A DNA stretch of 64,000 nucleotides from an uncultured Bacilli bacterium (GTDB lineage Bacteria > Bacillota_I > Bacilli_A > RF39 > UBA660), in contig CAKPHH010000003.1 of assembly GCA_934157235.1 (NCBI GenBank), positions 1 to 64,000 of the forward strand. Reading direction: 5' to 3'. The notes under the pieces are model-generated. The model was given only the letters and a program-made list of their open reading frames with translations. It made no database searches and was not told where the DNA came from. Position numbers and translations under genes: made by a program. This document shows, one piece after another, positions 49,618 through 60,521 of the stretch (positions are counted from its first letter, which is position 1; every line of letters begins with the position of its first letter).

Positions 49618-49641
49618 GAAAAAAGCATCCAAATGGATACT
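49617..49641 (-). terminator. Intrinsic terminator of the second LPxTG gene
   Basis: AGTATCC and GGATGCT pair around ATTT, followed by TTTTTC on the minus strand. It abuts the ArsR promoter. Confidence 0.65.
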
Positions 49642-49651
49642 TTACGTATAG

Positions 49652-51313
<1,662 letters not shown>

Positions 51314-51410
51314 ATTTATCACCATCTTTAGTATTTTTCTATATTAATTATACTATTTTTGAGGATGTTATTCAATGGTTTTTATTAGACAATTTTTGTT
51401 AATTTTAATG

Positions 51411-52004
51411 TTAAAGTAAAGTTATCATTCTGATTATTTGTAACATGGTTGATAGGATAAATATTTTTGAGGCAAAGATTATATTAGTTAAGTGTTTATT
51501 TATTTCATCGTTATCATCCTTTACTAAGGCAATAGCTTTAGTATTTAAATCAAATAAGATATTTTGATATACTAAAATTGTAACAAAGAAGATAATACCT
51601 ATTTTAGCATCCATACTTGTTTTTATTACTAAGGCTATGATAAGAGAAATTATAGGAGTAAAACTTAAATAATAAAAGTATGGGATTACTTTACTTAGAT
51701 ATTCTAGAGAATCTTCTTTTAATTTAGAATAGCCTGATAATAAATAAGCAATACTTAGAGAAAAATAGGATTTAGAGGAATAAGTTTTTTCCTTTAACTT
51801 GATTATTTTTCTTTTTAATTGATATTTACTTAGAATATTATCTTTACTTTCTACAAGGCGAAGACCATTATCTTTTTTAGTTAATCTTATTACAGCTTCA
51901 GCAGCTGTTTCACTACCTTTTTTACTAGTTAGAGATGTTATAAGTACTAAGAAGTAACATAGAATTGTTAAGGCAATACTTATGATTAATAAAATATCTG
52001 ACAT
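51411..52004 (-). CDS. Hypothetical membrane protein, 197 aa
   Basis: Membrane helices at about residues 3-22, 105-125 and 128-150 and near the C-terminus, with a basic loop (KKDNGLRLVESKDNILSKYQ). I do not recognise the family. The ATG at 52004 follows AAAGGAGAAAATAAT and lies one base past the stop of the YfhO gene, whose last codons contain that ribosome binding site, so the two are coupled. It may assist the YfhO-like protein. Confidence 0.7.
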   Translation of the reverse strand: MSDILLIISIALTILCYFLVLITSLTSKKGSETAAEAVIRLTKKDNGLRLVESKDNILSKYQLKRKIIKLKEKTYSSKSYFSLSIAYLLSGYSKLKEDSLEYLSKVIPYFYYLSFTPIISLIIALVIKTSMDAKIGIIFFVTILVYQNILFDLNTKAIALVKDDNDEINKHLTNIIFASKIFILSTMLQIIRMITLL

Positions 52005-52005
52005 A

Positions 52006-54513
52006 TTATTTTCTCCTTTCAATAATTAATAGAAATATAAAACTAGTTAGACCTAGAATACTTAATAATAAACCTTCTTTTTGGTATGGTGACTTATAAG
52101 TTATTTTTATATTATGACTACCCTCTTGTAGTTTAAAACCTAAGAATGATTTGTTTACTATTTCTTTTTCGACTACTTGGTCATCAACAAAGACTTTGAA
52201 ACCTTCATCATAAGGAATACTAGTTACAAAATAACCAGATGATTTCATATCGATGGTTCCTTCGATGTTATCTCCTAGACTTTTTTCTTTATTAACAATA
52301 AAAGTACTTTGTTTATCGATTACCTTAGAAATATATTTATAATTTAATTTATAAGTTTCAATATTACCTATTTTATAAGTACCTTTATTAAATTTAATAA
52401 CTAAACTATTTAAATCATTATTACTAGATATAACATAATGAAAGACATTATTGTTGTTTTTATAAGTCCAAGTCTTACAAGTCTTTACATTACTTATATT
52501 ATTGATAGTTATACGAAGATCGCCTTCTTTACAACTTTGTTCATTTAATAGTTGGACATTTAAAATTAAAATATCATCTTTTAGAGGAGACTTTAAATCT
52601 AAGATTAATTTACCATTCTTCTTACTCTTTATTAGAATATAATCCTTTTCATGTTTTATAGTTAGATTTTCTTGTTTAGCAATGGTTGTTTCTAAATCTA
52701 TTTTTCTAGTTATCTTAGACTTTTTATAATTAGTCTTATCTTTAGTTACTACTCCAGATAAGAGTTTTTCAATATTTTCAGGATATGATAGTTTATCAAA
52801 TTCCTCTTCACTAGTTATTTTATTAGTACCATAAAATAAAGGTAAGACATTATCATTTTTATAAAAGTCTTTAGCAATTTTTTCATAACCTATTGGAACT
52901 TGATCCTTAGAATAGATATATTTAATACCCATAAATGTTTGAAATAAAATATCATTATTTTGAGCTAGCATTAAATTATTTCTATAAGATAAAGCATTTT
53001 TAAAAGTATCCTTATAAAACTCTTTATATAAAGGATTAGATACTGATGAATAAACAGAATTTTGATTATAACCTATTTCATAAATTCTATTTATATTTTG
53101 AAGAGTATTATTTAAATTGTTGAAACGAACAAGGTCTTTTTCTTCAGATAAGATTTTACTTATACTTTTTGTTAAATCAATATTTTGATCAGTTATTGGC
53201 ATATAAATATCATTATAATTAGAAATATTAAAGGTTATAACTGGAGATAGTAAAAGAATAAAAACATAGAGTTTTTCTTTTACTTTAGAAGTATTATATA
53301 GATAAGTTAGGATATTAAATACTAATAAATCTAAATAGATACTTGGATTATTATATTTAGTTATAAGGGATAATAAGGCAATTAAACTAGAAGCAATTAA
53401 AAGATTCTTAGAAGAGACTTTTTTAGATAATAAAGCAGTTATAAATTGATATAGTAAAATGCATACTAGAGGTATAAATGGGATAAAGACTTTATTTCTA
53501 AAATAGAGATTTCCATTTAGAAGATAAACAACGATAGGAATATTTGTTAAGACGATTAGAGTTATACTTAGAAATAAATTATTTTTCTTCTTGGAAAGTA
53601 AGCCAAATACGATTGATAGGACACTTATAATAGTTAAGCCCATTGAATAATTATCATAAAGATAGGCATCAACATTAAACTTAGGGATTAATCTAGTTAG
53701 CAATAACAGATTGGAAGTGGTTGGTATTTTAGTACGTCCTGTTTTTAAAGTATAATATGTTGGTAAAAGAAGAATAGCAGCTGATACAATAGCAATTATA
53801 ATAGGAATTAAAAATAAAGAGCCTTTCTTAAGAAAGTCTTTTAGATTAAATTCTTCATTTAGTTCTAAATAATGATAAACGGCATAAATACAAATTACTA
53901 AAATACTAGGTATTGAGTAATAATAACTAGTCATGATAATCATGAATATAGAAAATGCTGCTACGGACATCTTGCCTTTTTCTAAATACTTATCGACACC
54001 TATTAGAGCTAAAAAGAGAAATGGGAGATAGTTTACAAACATAAAATGTTTATGTAAATGATATAAGATGGGAGCAGAAAATATAATGAATAAACTAGTT
54101 AGAAAGGCTACTCTTTTAGTCGTTTTTGTTTTGAAAAAATAGTACGCTAAAAGACTTGTACTTATAAATATAAGACAGTTTAAGCCTATTATATAATCTT
54201 TCATACTTATGAAAGGTAAAAGATAAGATATTAAAAGTAAAGGGCTTAAAAAGCCATAGTAAGAGAAATTATAAATATTTTGTCCAGCACCAATAGATAA
54301 GGCAAAACTTGGAAATAAGTTTAGAGTTTTATAGAAGAGTTTTCTAAAGTAATCTGGAAATATTATATGTTGAGTTGACCAATCAATACTACTTCCAAAA
54401 ATAGAGTTATCTGGTATTACTAGAAGTATTAAAAGAATGGATAAAACTGTTAAAATTAGGTAGTTTGAATCAAACCCTTTTTTTCTTTTTTTATTCACTT
54501 TTGGTCTTAACAC
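52006..54513 (-). CDS. YfhO-family membrane glycosyltransferase-like protein
   Basis: About 13 membrane helices in the first ~430 residues (YLILTVLSILLILLVIPDNS and on) are followed by a large outside beta domain and one last helix (LLSILGLTSFIFLLII). The short SIDWSTQH segment after helix 1 is where the YfhO/GT-C catalytic Asp is expected. YfhO of Bacillus and Listeria puts sugars on lipoteichoic acid using lipid-linked donors. The start overlaps the TSCPD gene by 23 bases and begins with GTG; a second GTG 15 bases further in is an alternative. Specific sugar unknown. Confidence 0.8.
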   Translation of the reverse strand: MLRPKVNKKRKKGFDSNYLILTVLSILLILLVIPDNSIFGSSIDWSTQHIIFPDYFRKLFYKTLNLFPSFALSIGAGQNIYNFSYYGFLSPLLLISYLLPFISMKDYIIGLNCLIFISTSLLAYYFFKTKTTKRVAFLTSLFIIFSAPILYHLHKHFMFVNYLPFLFLALIGVDKYLEKGKMSVAAFSIFMIIMTSYYYSIPSILVICIYAVYHYLELNEEFNLKDFLKKGSLFLIPIIIAIVSAAILLLPTYYTLKTGRTKIPTTSNLLLLTRLIPKFNVDAYLYDNYSMGLTIISVLSIVFGLLSKKKNNLFLSITLIVLTNIPIVVYLLNGNLYFRNKVFIPFIPLVCILLYQFITALLSKKVSSKNLLIASSLIALLSLITKYNNPSIYLDLLVFNILTYLYNTSKVKEKLYVFILLLSPVITFNISNYNDIYMPITDQNIDLTKSISKILSEEKDLVRFNNLNNTLQNINRIYEIGYNQNSVYSSVSNPLYKEFYKDTFKNALSYRNNLMLAQNNDILFQTFMGIKYIYSKDQVPIGYEKIAKDFYKNDNVLPLFYGTNKITSEEEFDKLSYPENIEKLLSGVVTKDKTNYKKSKITRKIDLETTIAKQENLTIKHEKDYILIKSKKNGKLILDLKSPLKDDILILNVQLLNEQSCKEGDLRITINNISNVKTCKTWTYKNNNNVFHYVISSNNDLNSLVIKFNKGTYKIGNIETYKLNYKYISKVIDKQSTFIVNKEKSLGDNIEGTIDMKSSGYFVTSIPYDEGFKVFVDDQVVEKEIVNKSFLGFKLQEGSHNIKITYKSPYQKEGLLLSILGLTSFIFLLIIERRK

Positions 54514-54745
54514 TTTCTAAAGCTTTAGAGAATTGATCAGCACAAGATGTATCTCTGAAGCCACATTTTATTCCAGATAGTTTCTTTATGACATCTTCTA
54601 CTTTTTCACCTTCAACAAGTTTACTAACAGCTTTTAAATTACCGTTACACCCTCCAGTAAAGCTTACATTATAGATACGATCATTTTCAATATCAAAATC
54701 TATATTAGTAGAACATGTACCTTTAGTTTTATAACTATACTTCAT
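54491..54745 (-). CDS. TSCPD domain protein (TIGR03905 type)
   Basis: An 84-residue single-domain protein: TKGTCSTNIDFDIENDRIYN, VSFTGGCNGNLKAVSKLVEG and GIKCGFRDTSCADQFSKALE. The TSCPD domain occurs alone or at the end of ribonucleotide reductases and may bind metal through its Cys residues (three or four here). Function of the stand-alone form is unknown. It starts after AAGGAGAGATAAT and overlaps the YfhO-like gene. Confidence 0.85.
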   Translation of the reverse strand: MKYSYKTKGTCSTNIDFDIENDRIYNVSFTGGCNGNLKAVSKLVEGEKVEDVIKKLSGIKCGFRDTSCADQFSKALESVKTKSE

Positions 54746-54746
54746 A

Positions 54747-55436
54747 TTATCTCTCCTTGGTTTTAGTGTATTTATTTATAATTTCATCAACAATATCATC
54801 GACATCGTCAACTATTTTATCTCTATCAAATATAGTAAAAATTAACAAGAATAGCATGACTAAAATCATTAATAATACTATAAATAAAGGTATAGAAAAG
54901 TTATCTTTACGAGACATGGTTGTATCTAAGTAGCTATTTGTTAAATAAGTTTCAAAGTTTTCATCGGTTATAACTATTTCATTTTCGGCTGGCATAAAAT
55001 TAGGTAAATTCTTGATTGCTAGAGCTTTTAATTCTTTATTTATGATGACTGGGTAACCATATACTTTTATTTTTTCTGGTACTTTAGTTGTTCTTTCATA
55101 AGTGTAGTCAATTATATCTTTATATTTTTGATAGTCACTAGCGTTTATAGCAATTAAATAAGTATGCCATTGACCGGTATCTTCTTCTTCAATTACAAAG
55201 TGAATTGATTTTTTATTAGTTGAATAATAAGCAAACTTTTCAGACATTTTAGATATTTCAATATAAGAATATTCATCCATGTCACTTATTTCTTCCCAGG
55301 GCTTAATAGTTTCTTTTTCTTGGAAGATTCTATAAGCACAAACGGAAAGAACAGTCATCGCTATTAAATATACTAAGCATAAAAATAATTTTATAAATAT
55401 ACGTTTCTGACTATTTTTCTTTTTCTTTTTTTTCAT
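54747..55436 (-). CDS. Hypothetical two-helix membrane protein, 229 aa
   Basis: A basic N-terminus (KKKKKKNSQKRIFIK) leads to a helix at residues 16-34, a ~125-residue outside domain (SEKFAYYSTNKKSIHFVIEE, TKVPEKIKVYGYPVI), a second helix at about 182-203, and an acidic tail (DDVDDIVDEIINKY). The outside domain has no motif I recognise. Start after TAGGAGTACACAT. It lies one base upstream of the TSCPD gene and within the 51411-57197 run. Confidence 0.7.
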   Translation of the reverse strand: MKKKKKKNSQKRIFIKLFLCLVYLIAMTVLSVCAYRIFQEKETIKPWEEISDMDEYSYIEISKMSEKFAYYSTNKKSIHFVIEEEDTGQWHTYLIAINASDYQKYKDIIDYTYERTTKVPEKIKVYGYPVIINKELKALAIKNLPNFMPAENEIVITDENFETYLTNSYLDTTMSRKDNFSIPLFIVLLMILVMLFLLIFTIFDRDKIVDDVDDIVDEIINKYTKTKER

Positions 55437-55457
55437 ATGTGTACTCCTACTGCTAGA

Positions 55458-56261
55458 TTAGTCTTCGGCTTTTTTAGGACTTAAGATAAACTTTTCTGCT
55501 AATTTGTATTGATCTCTATTTTTTATATATAAGTAGCCAATAATTGAGAAAACTACAGCTCCAACAAAATTTACAAATAAATCTTTTATGGTATCTATTA
55601 AGCCAATATCTAAATAACCATTTTCAATGACAGTTTGTTTGGTATTATTGTCACTATAAATAATTGTTTTATTGATGTTATCTACAACTATAGGGATGTT
55701 TTCACCAGTTGGGTTTAGAGTAACTGATGATACTTTGGTAACAATACGATCTTTTTGCATGTCTTTAGTTAAGATTTTATCAATAGAAAACTCAGCAAAT
55801 TCCCATAAGATACCAATGGTCATGGAAAAACAAATAGAAACTAAAGCGACAAAAGAAGCTGACATATCTAAATGGACATATTTGTTTCTATTTAAAATAT
55901 CAATTAGAGAAAAGCCAATAGCGGCACAAATAAAACCATTTATAGTGTGAAGCATACTGTCCCATTCTTTTATAAGACCATAAAAATTTGATATTTCGCC
56001 TAGTATTTCGGCAGCGAAGATAAACATATAGACAATTATTTCTAGAGTTGATGGTAGTTCTATTTTGAACTTTTCAGATATTAAGGTTGGTAAAGTGAAA
56101 AGAAGTAGTGTTAAGACACATAGTAAAACATTTTCCCAATTACCTTTCATACCTTGAGCAACCATACAGACAATTACTAAAAATCTTAAAATCAAATAAA
56201 CTCTAATTGTCTTTTTAGATTTGGTATTTTTAATTTTCTTTTTTAACTTCTTAAACTTCAT
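55458..56261 (-). CDS. Hypothetical multi-pass membrane protein, 267 aa
   Basis: A very basic start (KFKKLKKKIKNTKSKKTI) is followed by about six helices. Conserved-looking WDSMLHTINGFICAAIGFSL and ILWEFAEFSIDKIL sit in or near helices, with His and Glu at membrane depth. This pattern resembles the YwcE/DUF2238-like membrane proteins, where D, H and E line a pocket, but I am not sure. The last part has a helix near 230-250. Start after GAGTAGGAAAATAAT. Ten bases separate it from the lipid kinase. Confidence 0.65.
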   Translation of the reverse strand: MKFKKLKKKIKNTKSKKTIRVYLILRFLVIVCMVAQGMKGNWENVLLCVLTLLLFTLPTLISEKFKIELPSTLEIIVYMFIFAAEILGEISNFYGLIKEWDSMLHTINGFICAAIGFSLIDILNRNKYVHLDMSASFVALVSICFSMTIGILWEFAEFSIDKILTKDMQKDRIVTKVSSVTLNPTGENIPIVVDNINKTIIYSDNNTKQTVIENGYLDIGLIDTIKDLFVNFVGAVVFSIIGYLYIKNRDQYKLAEKFILSPKKAED

Positions 56262-56270
56262 ATTATTTTC

Positions 56271-57197
56271 CTACTCTTCCTCAAATAATCTTTTTATATT
56301 CATCTTGGGTAGTAACATTTTCATTTTATTGGTAACACTAAACTTAAAGGAAAGTTTTGGTGTTTTATACTCTTCTCCATCAATACACCATGATACTTTT
56401 GGAGGATCAATAAATTCCATTTCAAAATTATCTGTTTGATAATATGTTACATTGGAAATGTTCTTTAAACTATATTTACTTAGTTCAAAGAAAGCTTTTA
56501 ACATATCTTTTTTAGTTTTTAAAGGAATTAAAGCAACTTCAAACATACCATCATTTAATTTGATATCATCACAGTAAATATCGTTCATACCAGCAACACG
56601 AGAGGTATTGGTAATAAAGATATAAGCAAAATTTCCGATATATTCTTTACCATCTACTTTATACTTTATGTCATAAGTATTTATCTTATTGCGAAGTTGT
56701 TTTAAACCATACATGATATAAGCTATTTTTCCATACTTCTTTTTTAGTTCACGTGGAGTATTATAAGACATATCAATGTAGTCTCCTAGACAACAAACGT
56801 ATAAGAATGGCTCTTCATCCATATAACAAACATCAACTTTTTTTATGGTTCCGGATAAAATTAATTCTAGATTTTTTTCATAATTATTACTTAGGCCATA
56901 TAAGTGCCCAACATCATTTGTCGTTCCCATAGGAAGATTCGCAAGAGTTAATGGTTTAGTTCTAGACATATTACCAGTAACTACTTCATTTAGAGTTCCA
57001 TCTCCGCCAGCACTTATGACTAAATCTATATCGTTTGGAAGATTTTTAACTACTTCAACGGCATCTTTTTGATGTTTAGTATATTTTATTTCAGCATCAT
57101 AGCCATATTTTCTTAAAATATCATAAATTTTTTTTTTACTGCCTATTTTTTTTACTTTGCCTGATTCAGGATTCATAATTATTATGCATTTTTTCAT
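56271..57197 (-). CDS. Diacylglycerol/lipid kinase family protein
   Basis: The DAGK catalytic domain is clear: IIIMNPESGKVKKIGSKKKI, LVISAGGDGTLNEVVTGN with GGDGT, ANLPMGTTNDVGHLYGL, and later NDGMFEVALIPLKTKKDML. In Gram-positives DgkB returns diacylglycerol from lipoteichoic acid synthesis to phosphatidic acid; whether this is DgkB or a YegS-like kinase is open. About 309 aa. I take the ATG at 57197 (MKKCIIIMNP); an ATG 21 bases upstream is also possible. It is the first gene of the run ending in YfhO, which fits glycolipid or teichoic acid metabolism. Confidence 0.88.
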   Translation of the reverse strand: MKKCIIIMNPESGKVKKIGSKKKIYDILRKYGYDAEIKYTKHQKDAVEVVKNLPNDIDLVISAGGDGTLNEVVTGNMSRTKPLTLANLPMGTTNDVGHLYGLSNNYEKNLELILSGTIKKVDVCYMDEEPFLYVCCLGDYIDMSYNTPRELKKKYGKIAYIMYGLKQLRNKINTYDIKYKVDGKEYIGNFAYIFITNTSRVAGMNDIYCDDIKLNDGMFEVALIPLKTKKDMLKAFFELSKYSLKNISNVTYYQTDNFEMEFIDPPKVSWCIDGEEYKTPKLSFKFSVTNKMKMLLPKMNIKRLFEEE

Positions 57198-57319
57198 AAA
57201 TACGGTGTCTCCCTTCATTAGTTATATTATACCATTTTTTATAATTTTTACTAGTAGGTAAAATAATCCTTTCATTTATGGAAAAACATGATATACTTTA
57301 TTATAGAGGGTGGTTCATT

Positions 57320-58372
57320 ATGATAAATAAAAATAATAGTCAAAGAGACTATAACATGGATTTACTTAGGATACTTGCTGCTCTTATGGTAGTATTTATC
57401 CATGTTTCAGCTCATAATTTTATTGATACACCAACTAAAAGTATTGAATGGCTTAGCTATGATATGTATGATAGCATAGTTAGAAGTGCTGTTCCAATAT
57501 TTTTAATGATTTCAGGAGTATTTTTTTTAAACGATAAAATTCAAAGTAATTTGAAAAAACTATATACTAAGAATATTTTTAGATTAGTTTTAGTATTTGT
57601 GATTTGGTCTTTTATATATGCTCTATTTTGTGTGTATACTAAGAGAATTGATACTGGTAGCTTTTTAAGCTCTTTGATAACTGGACATTTTCATTTATGG
57701 TTTATGCCAGTTATAATAGGTATTTATATTATTTCACCCTTTATATATAGATTTATAAAGAATAGTGATGAGAAAATTTTTAAGTACTTTTTAATTATAT
57801 TTATTAGTTCTTCTTTATTAAAAACTATTTCATACTTACAATTCTTACCTTATTATGAATATATTACATTATTTTTAAAGTTATTACCTATAGATATTAT
57901 TTGTAATTATTATAGTTTTTTTATATTAGGTTATTTCTTATATAATTATAAAGTTTCAAAAAAATTTACTAAAAGTATTTATATTCTTTCTGTAGTTAGT
58001 GTGTTTCTCTGTTTTATAGGGTGTTACATATTATCTAGATATTTAGGTTATAATAATTCTGATTTAATGAAAGATTTTTCAATATTTACTGTTATTGAAG
58101 CGATGGGAATATTCTTATTTTTTAAGAATCATAACTTTGCTGGTAAGAGTGTATTTAGTAAGAGAGTTACTGATATATCTAATTGTACATTGGGTATTTA
58201 TATGATTCATATGTTAATAATGTATATATTATTTGATTGTAATTTAATTCAGATTAGATCTTTTAATACTATTTTATCGGTACCAATTATTTCTATCTTG
58301 ATATTTGTAATATCTTTAGTAATTGTTTATTTAATTAAGAAAATAAAATTTATTGGAAAATGGTTATTTTAA
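57320..58372 (+). CDS. Membrane acyltransferase family 3 protein
   Basis: About ten helices with the acyltransferase-3 signature: SQRDYNMDLLRILAALMVVF then IHVSAH near residue 28, where His is catalytic, and HFHLWFMPVIIGIYIISPF. It transfers acyl groups, often acetyl, to surface polysaccharides or teichoic acid. The ATG at 57320 follows GAGGGTGGTTCATT. An upstream in-frame ATG at 57278 precedes the extended -10 TGaTATACT (57289-57297) and cannot be on that transcript. It lies next to the glycosyltransferase cluster, so modification of that glycan is plausible. Confidence 0.88.
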   Translation: MINKNNSQRDYNMDLLRILAALMVVFIHVSAHNFIDTPTKSIEWLSYDMYDSIVRSAVPIFLMISGVFFLNDKIQSNLKKLYTKNIFRLVLVFVIWSFIYALFCVYTKRIDTGSFLSSLITGHFHLWFMPVIIGIYIISPFIYRFIKNSDEKIFKYFLIIFISSSLLKTISYLQFLPYYEYITLFLKLLPIDIICNYYSFFILGYFLYNYKVSKKFTKSIYILSVVSVFLCFIGCYILSRYLGYNNSDLMKDFSIFTVIEAMGIFLFFKNHNFAGKSVFSKRVTDISNCTLGIYMIHMLIMYILFDCNLIQIRSFNTILSVPIISILIFVISLVIVYLIKKIKFIGKWLF

Positions 58373-58397
58373 AGGGACAATTTAAAGTCCTTTTTTA
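58371..58397 (+). terminator. Intrinsic terminator of the acyltransferase gene
   Basis: AAGGGAC and GTCCTTT pair around a short A/T loop, followed by T run, right after the stop. Confidence 0.55.
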
Positions 58398-58402
58398 GTT
58401 AG

Positions 58403-58439
58403 AAAAAAAGAAATATTAATTATTAGTTAATATTTCTTT
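58403..58439 (-). terminator. Intrinsic terminator of the glycosyltransferase cluster
   Basis: AAAGAAATATTAA and TTAATATTTCTTT form a perfect 13-bp stem with seven T on the minus strand. It overlaps the last codons of the 58416 gene. Confidence 0.75.
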
Positions 58440-59540
58440 TTCCCATAGGTCATTTATTTTTTCAATACTATAATTTGATACTTTTTCTAAAGACTTTTTA
58501 CTATATTTAGTAAGTTCTTTTTTATTATTTAAAAGTTCTATGATCTTATTAGCCATTTCTTCTTTATTACGATCTTTTATGAGGATTCCGGTATCATTTC
58601 CTAGAAGTTCTCTAGCACCTGATGCACTATCAAAAGAAAGACAAGGTAAGCCATAGTGCATGGCTTCTAATAGGACTAAGCCAAAACATTCACTAATACT
58701 TGGCATAACATAAAGACTAGAATTTACATAAGCATTTTCTAAATCTTTTCCTTTAACAAAACCTAATAGTTTTACTTTTTTTTCAAGCTTTAGATCTTTT
58801 ATTTTCTCCTCTACTTTACTTCTTAAATAACCATCTCCACAGATAGTTAAAGTAATATCCTTATCTTTTTCAGAAATTATTTTCATGACTTCTATTAAGT
58901 CTTCAAAGCCTTTTTCAGGAGATAATCTACCTACAGAAACAATATTTTTATTGTTTAACTTAGAAGTAATTTTACTATCAATTACAACGGGATTAGGAAT
59001 CAATACACATTTAGGATTAACCATATCCTTATAATAATCATATAACTCTTTAGTACATAATATAAAGTAATCAAAATTAGTAATAGATTTTACTAAATCA
59101 TTAATGTACTTTTTATCATTATTATGATGATTATGTTCTGTTGCTATTTTGATTATATCTTTTTTAGCATACTTGTTTACGATTTTATTATGAAAAGTTC
59201 GTGTGGTGATGAGGTAATCAGTATCAAGATTTTGAACGGCTTGTTTATTTAACTTATAAGATAATTTCTTTATTTTAAGACGTCTTGATGCTTCTTTTAT
59301 TATTTTTAAGAATTCTTTTTTCTTTAATAATTCTTTTATACTTAGATCTTTTAAGTCATCTTCGATAAGATATCTTATTTTTATTTTATTAGAAAATTCA
59401 AAGGCTGGTTTAGGTTGAAATTTATAGGTACAGATAATTTCTACATCATATTTATTTTCAAACATCTTACATAAATAGGAAATGTATTTTTCAATACCAC
59501 CATAATCCAAATGAAGGGCAAGGATAGTTATTTTTTGCAT
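58416..59540 (-). CDS. Glycosyltransferase family 4
   Basis: A GT-B enzyme: ITILALHLDYGGIEKYISYL at the start, KYINDLVKSITNFDYFI in the middle, then NIVSVGRLSPEKGFEDLIEV and the donor site SISECFGLVLLEAMHYGLPC with the EX7E pair (Glu in SECFGLVLLE). The GGIEKY opening is usual for GT4 enzymes of capsule or teichoic clusters. Its start overlaps the upstream GT2 gene by 13 bases, so they are co-translated. Sugar and acceptor unknown. Last gene of the cluster. Confidence 0.9.
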   Translation of the reverse strand: MQKITILALHLDYGGIEKYISYLCKMFENKYDVEIICTYKFQPKPAFEFSNKIKIRYLIEDDLKDLSIKELLKKKEFLKIIKEASRRLKIKKLSYKLNKQAVQNLDTDYLITTRTFHNKIVNKYAKKDIIKIATEHNHHNNDKKYINDLVKSITNFDYFILCTKELYDYYKDMVNPKCVLIPNPVVIDSKITSKLNNKNIVSVGRLSPEKGFEDLIEVMKIISEKDKDITLTICGDGYLRSKVEEKIKDLKLEKKVKLLGFVKGKDLENAYVNSSLYVMPSISECFGLVLLEAMHYGLPCLSFDSASGARELLGNDTGILIKDRNKEEMANKIIELLNNKKELTKYSKKSLEKVSNYSIEKINDLWEKEILTNN

Positions 59541-60517
59541 CTTTTAAATACCTTTCTATTTATTAATTCTATATTTTCTTTAAAACTTCTTTTGAAAGTT
59601 CTTTTAAGAATACCCTGTATCTTATCGATTTTGTGTCTATTCTTTATATTTATAATTTTGCAAGTAGTTTTAAAGATTTTATTTGGGTATTTTTCATTAA
59701 GCAGTTTCTTTAAATGTTTATAAGCTTGATCATAGCCAGCATTATGCGTTGTTTCTAACATATATAGATAAAAATTATATTCACTTCCATATAATTTTTC
59801 TTTTTCTTTTTTAGGAAGTGTATCTACTAATTCTATCCATAGTTCATTTCCTTCACGTTTAGTGTTAGGACTTAAATAAGTTGTTTGATTACGATGTTGA
59901 CGAGATTTTGCTAGGACTTTAGGAATATGTTTTAACTTGTAACCTTTATTTAACATTTTATACCATAAATCATAATCCTGAGTACATCTTAGACTTTCAT
60001 CAAAATCTCCACAATTATCAAAAGCATCTTTAGGGATAAGAAGAGTTATACCATTTAAATTACCTTCAAAAAGTGGAAAGTAACTACTATTTTCAACTTT
60101 TTCATGTTCAAAAGTAATATTATTCATAAAAACGCCGTGTTCATCAATTGTACAAAAGTCACTGATAGCAATAGTTTTAGTAGTATTTTTTAAAGCCTTT
60201 ACTTCTTCTTCTACTTTAGTTGGAAAATATTCATCATCGTGACTTAACCAGGAAAAGTAGTCACCTGTCATCTTTTTAATAGCAAGATTTAGGGCTGTTG
60301 ATACTCCGCCATTTTCTTTTTCATAATATTTAATTTTATTACCATATTCTTTAGCGATCTTTTTTGTTTTACCATCATCTTTACTTCCATCATTGACAAC
60401 TATTACTTCAATGTTTTTATAAGTTTGATTTAAGGCACTATCAATGGCATATCTCATGTAATCAGCACCATTATATACAGGAATTACTATACTTACTTTT
60501 GGATCATTTTTACTCAT
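59528..60517 (-). CDS. Glycosyltransferase family 2
   Basis: GT-A fold: VSIVIPVYNGADYMRYAIDS, VIVVNDGSKDDG with donor-binding Asp, DYFSWLSHDDEYFP containing the metal-binding DDE, then CTQDYDLWYKML with the catalytic acid. The C-terminal ~100 residues are basic and helical. It resembles the GT2 half of the 60522 protein strongly (IPVYNG, NQTYKNIEVIVVNDGS), so the two derive from a duplication. Start after AAAAGGAAGATAGAAGT. Confidence 0.9.
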   Translation of the reverse strand: MSKNDPKVSIVIPVYNGADYMRYAIDSALNQTYKNIEVIVVNDGSKDDGKTKKIAKEYGNKIKYYEKENGGVSTALNLAIKKMTGDYFSWLSHDDEYFPTKVEEEVKALKNTTKTIAISDFCTIDEHGVFMNNITFEHEKVENSSYFPLFEGNLNGITLLIPKDAFDNCGDFDESLRCTQDYDLWYKMLNKGYKLKHIPKVLAKSRQHRNQTTYLSPNTKREGNELWIELVDTLPKKEKEKLYGSEYNFYLYMLETTHNAGYDQAYKHLKKLLNEKYPNKIFKTTCKIINIKNRHKIDKIQGILKRTFKRSFKENIELINRKVFKRCKK

Positions 60518-60521
60518 ACTT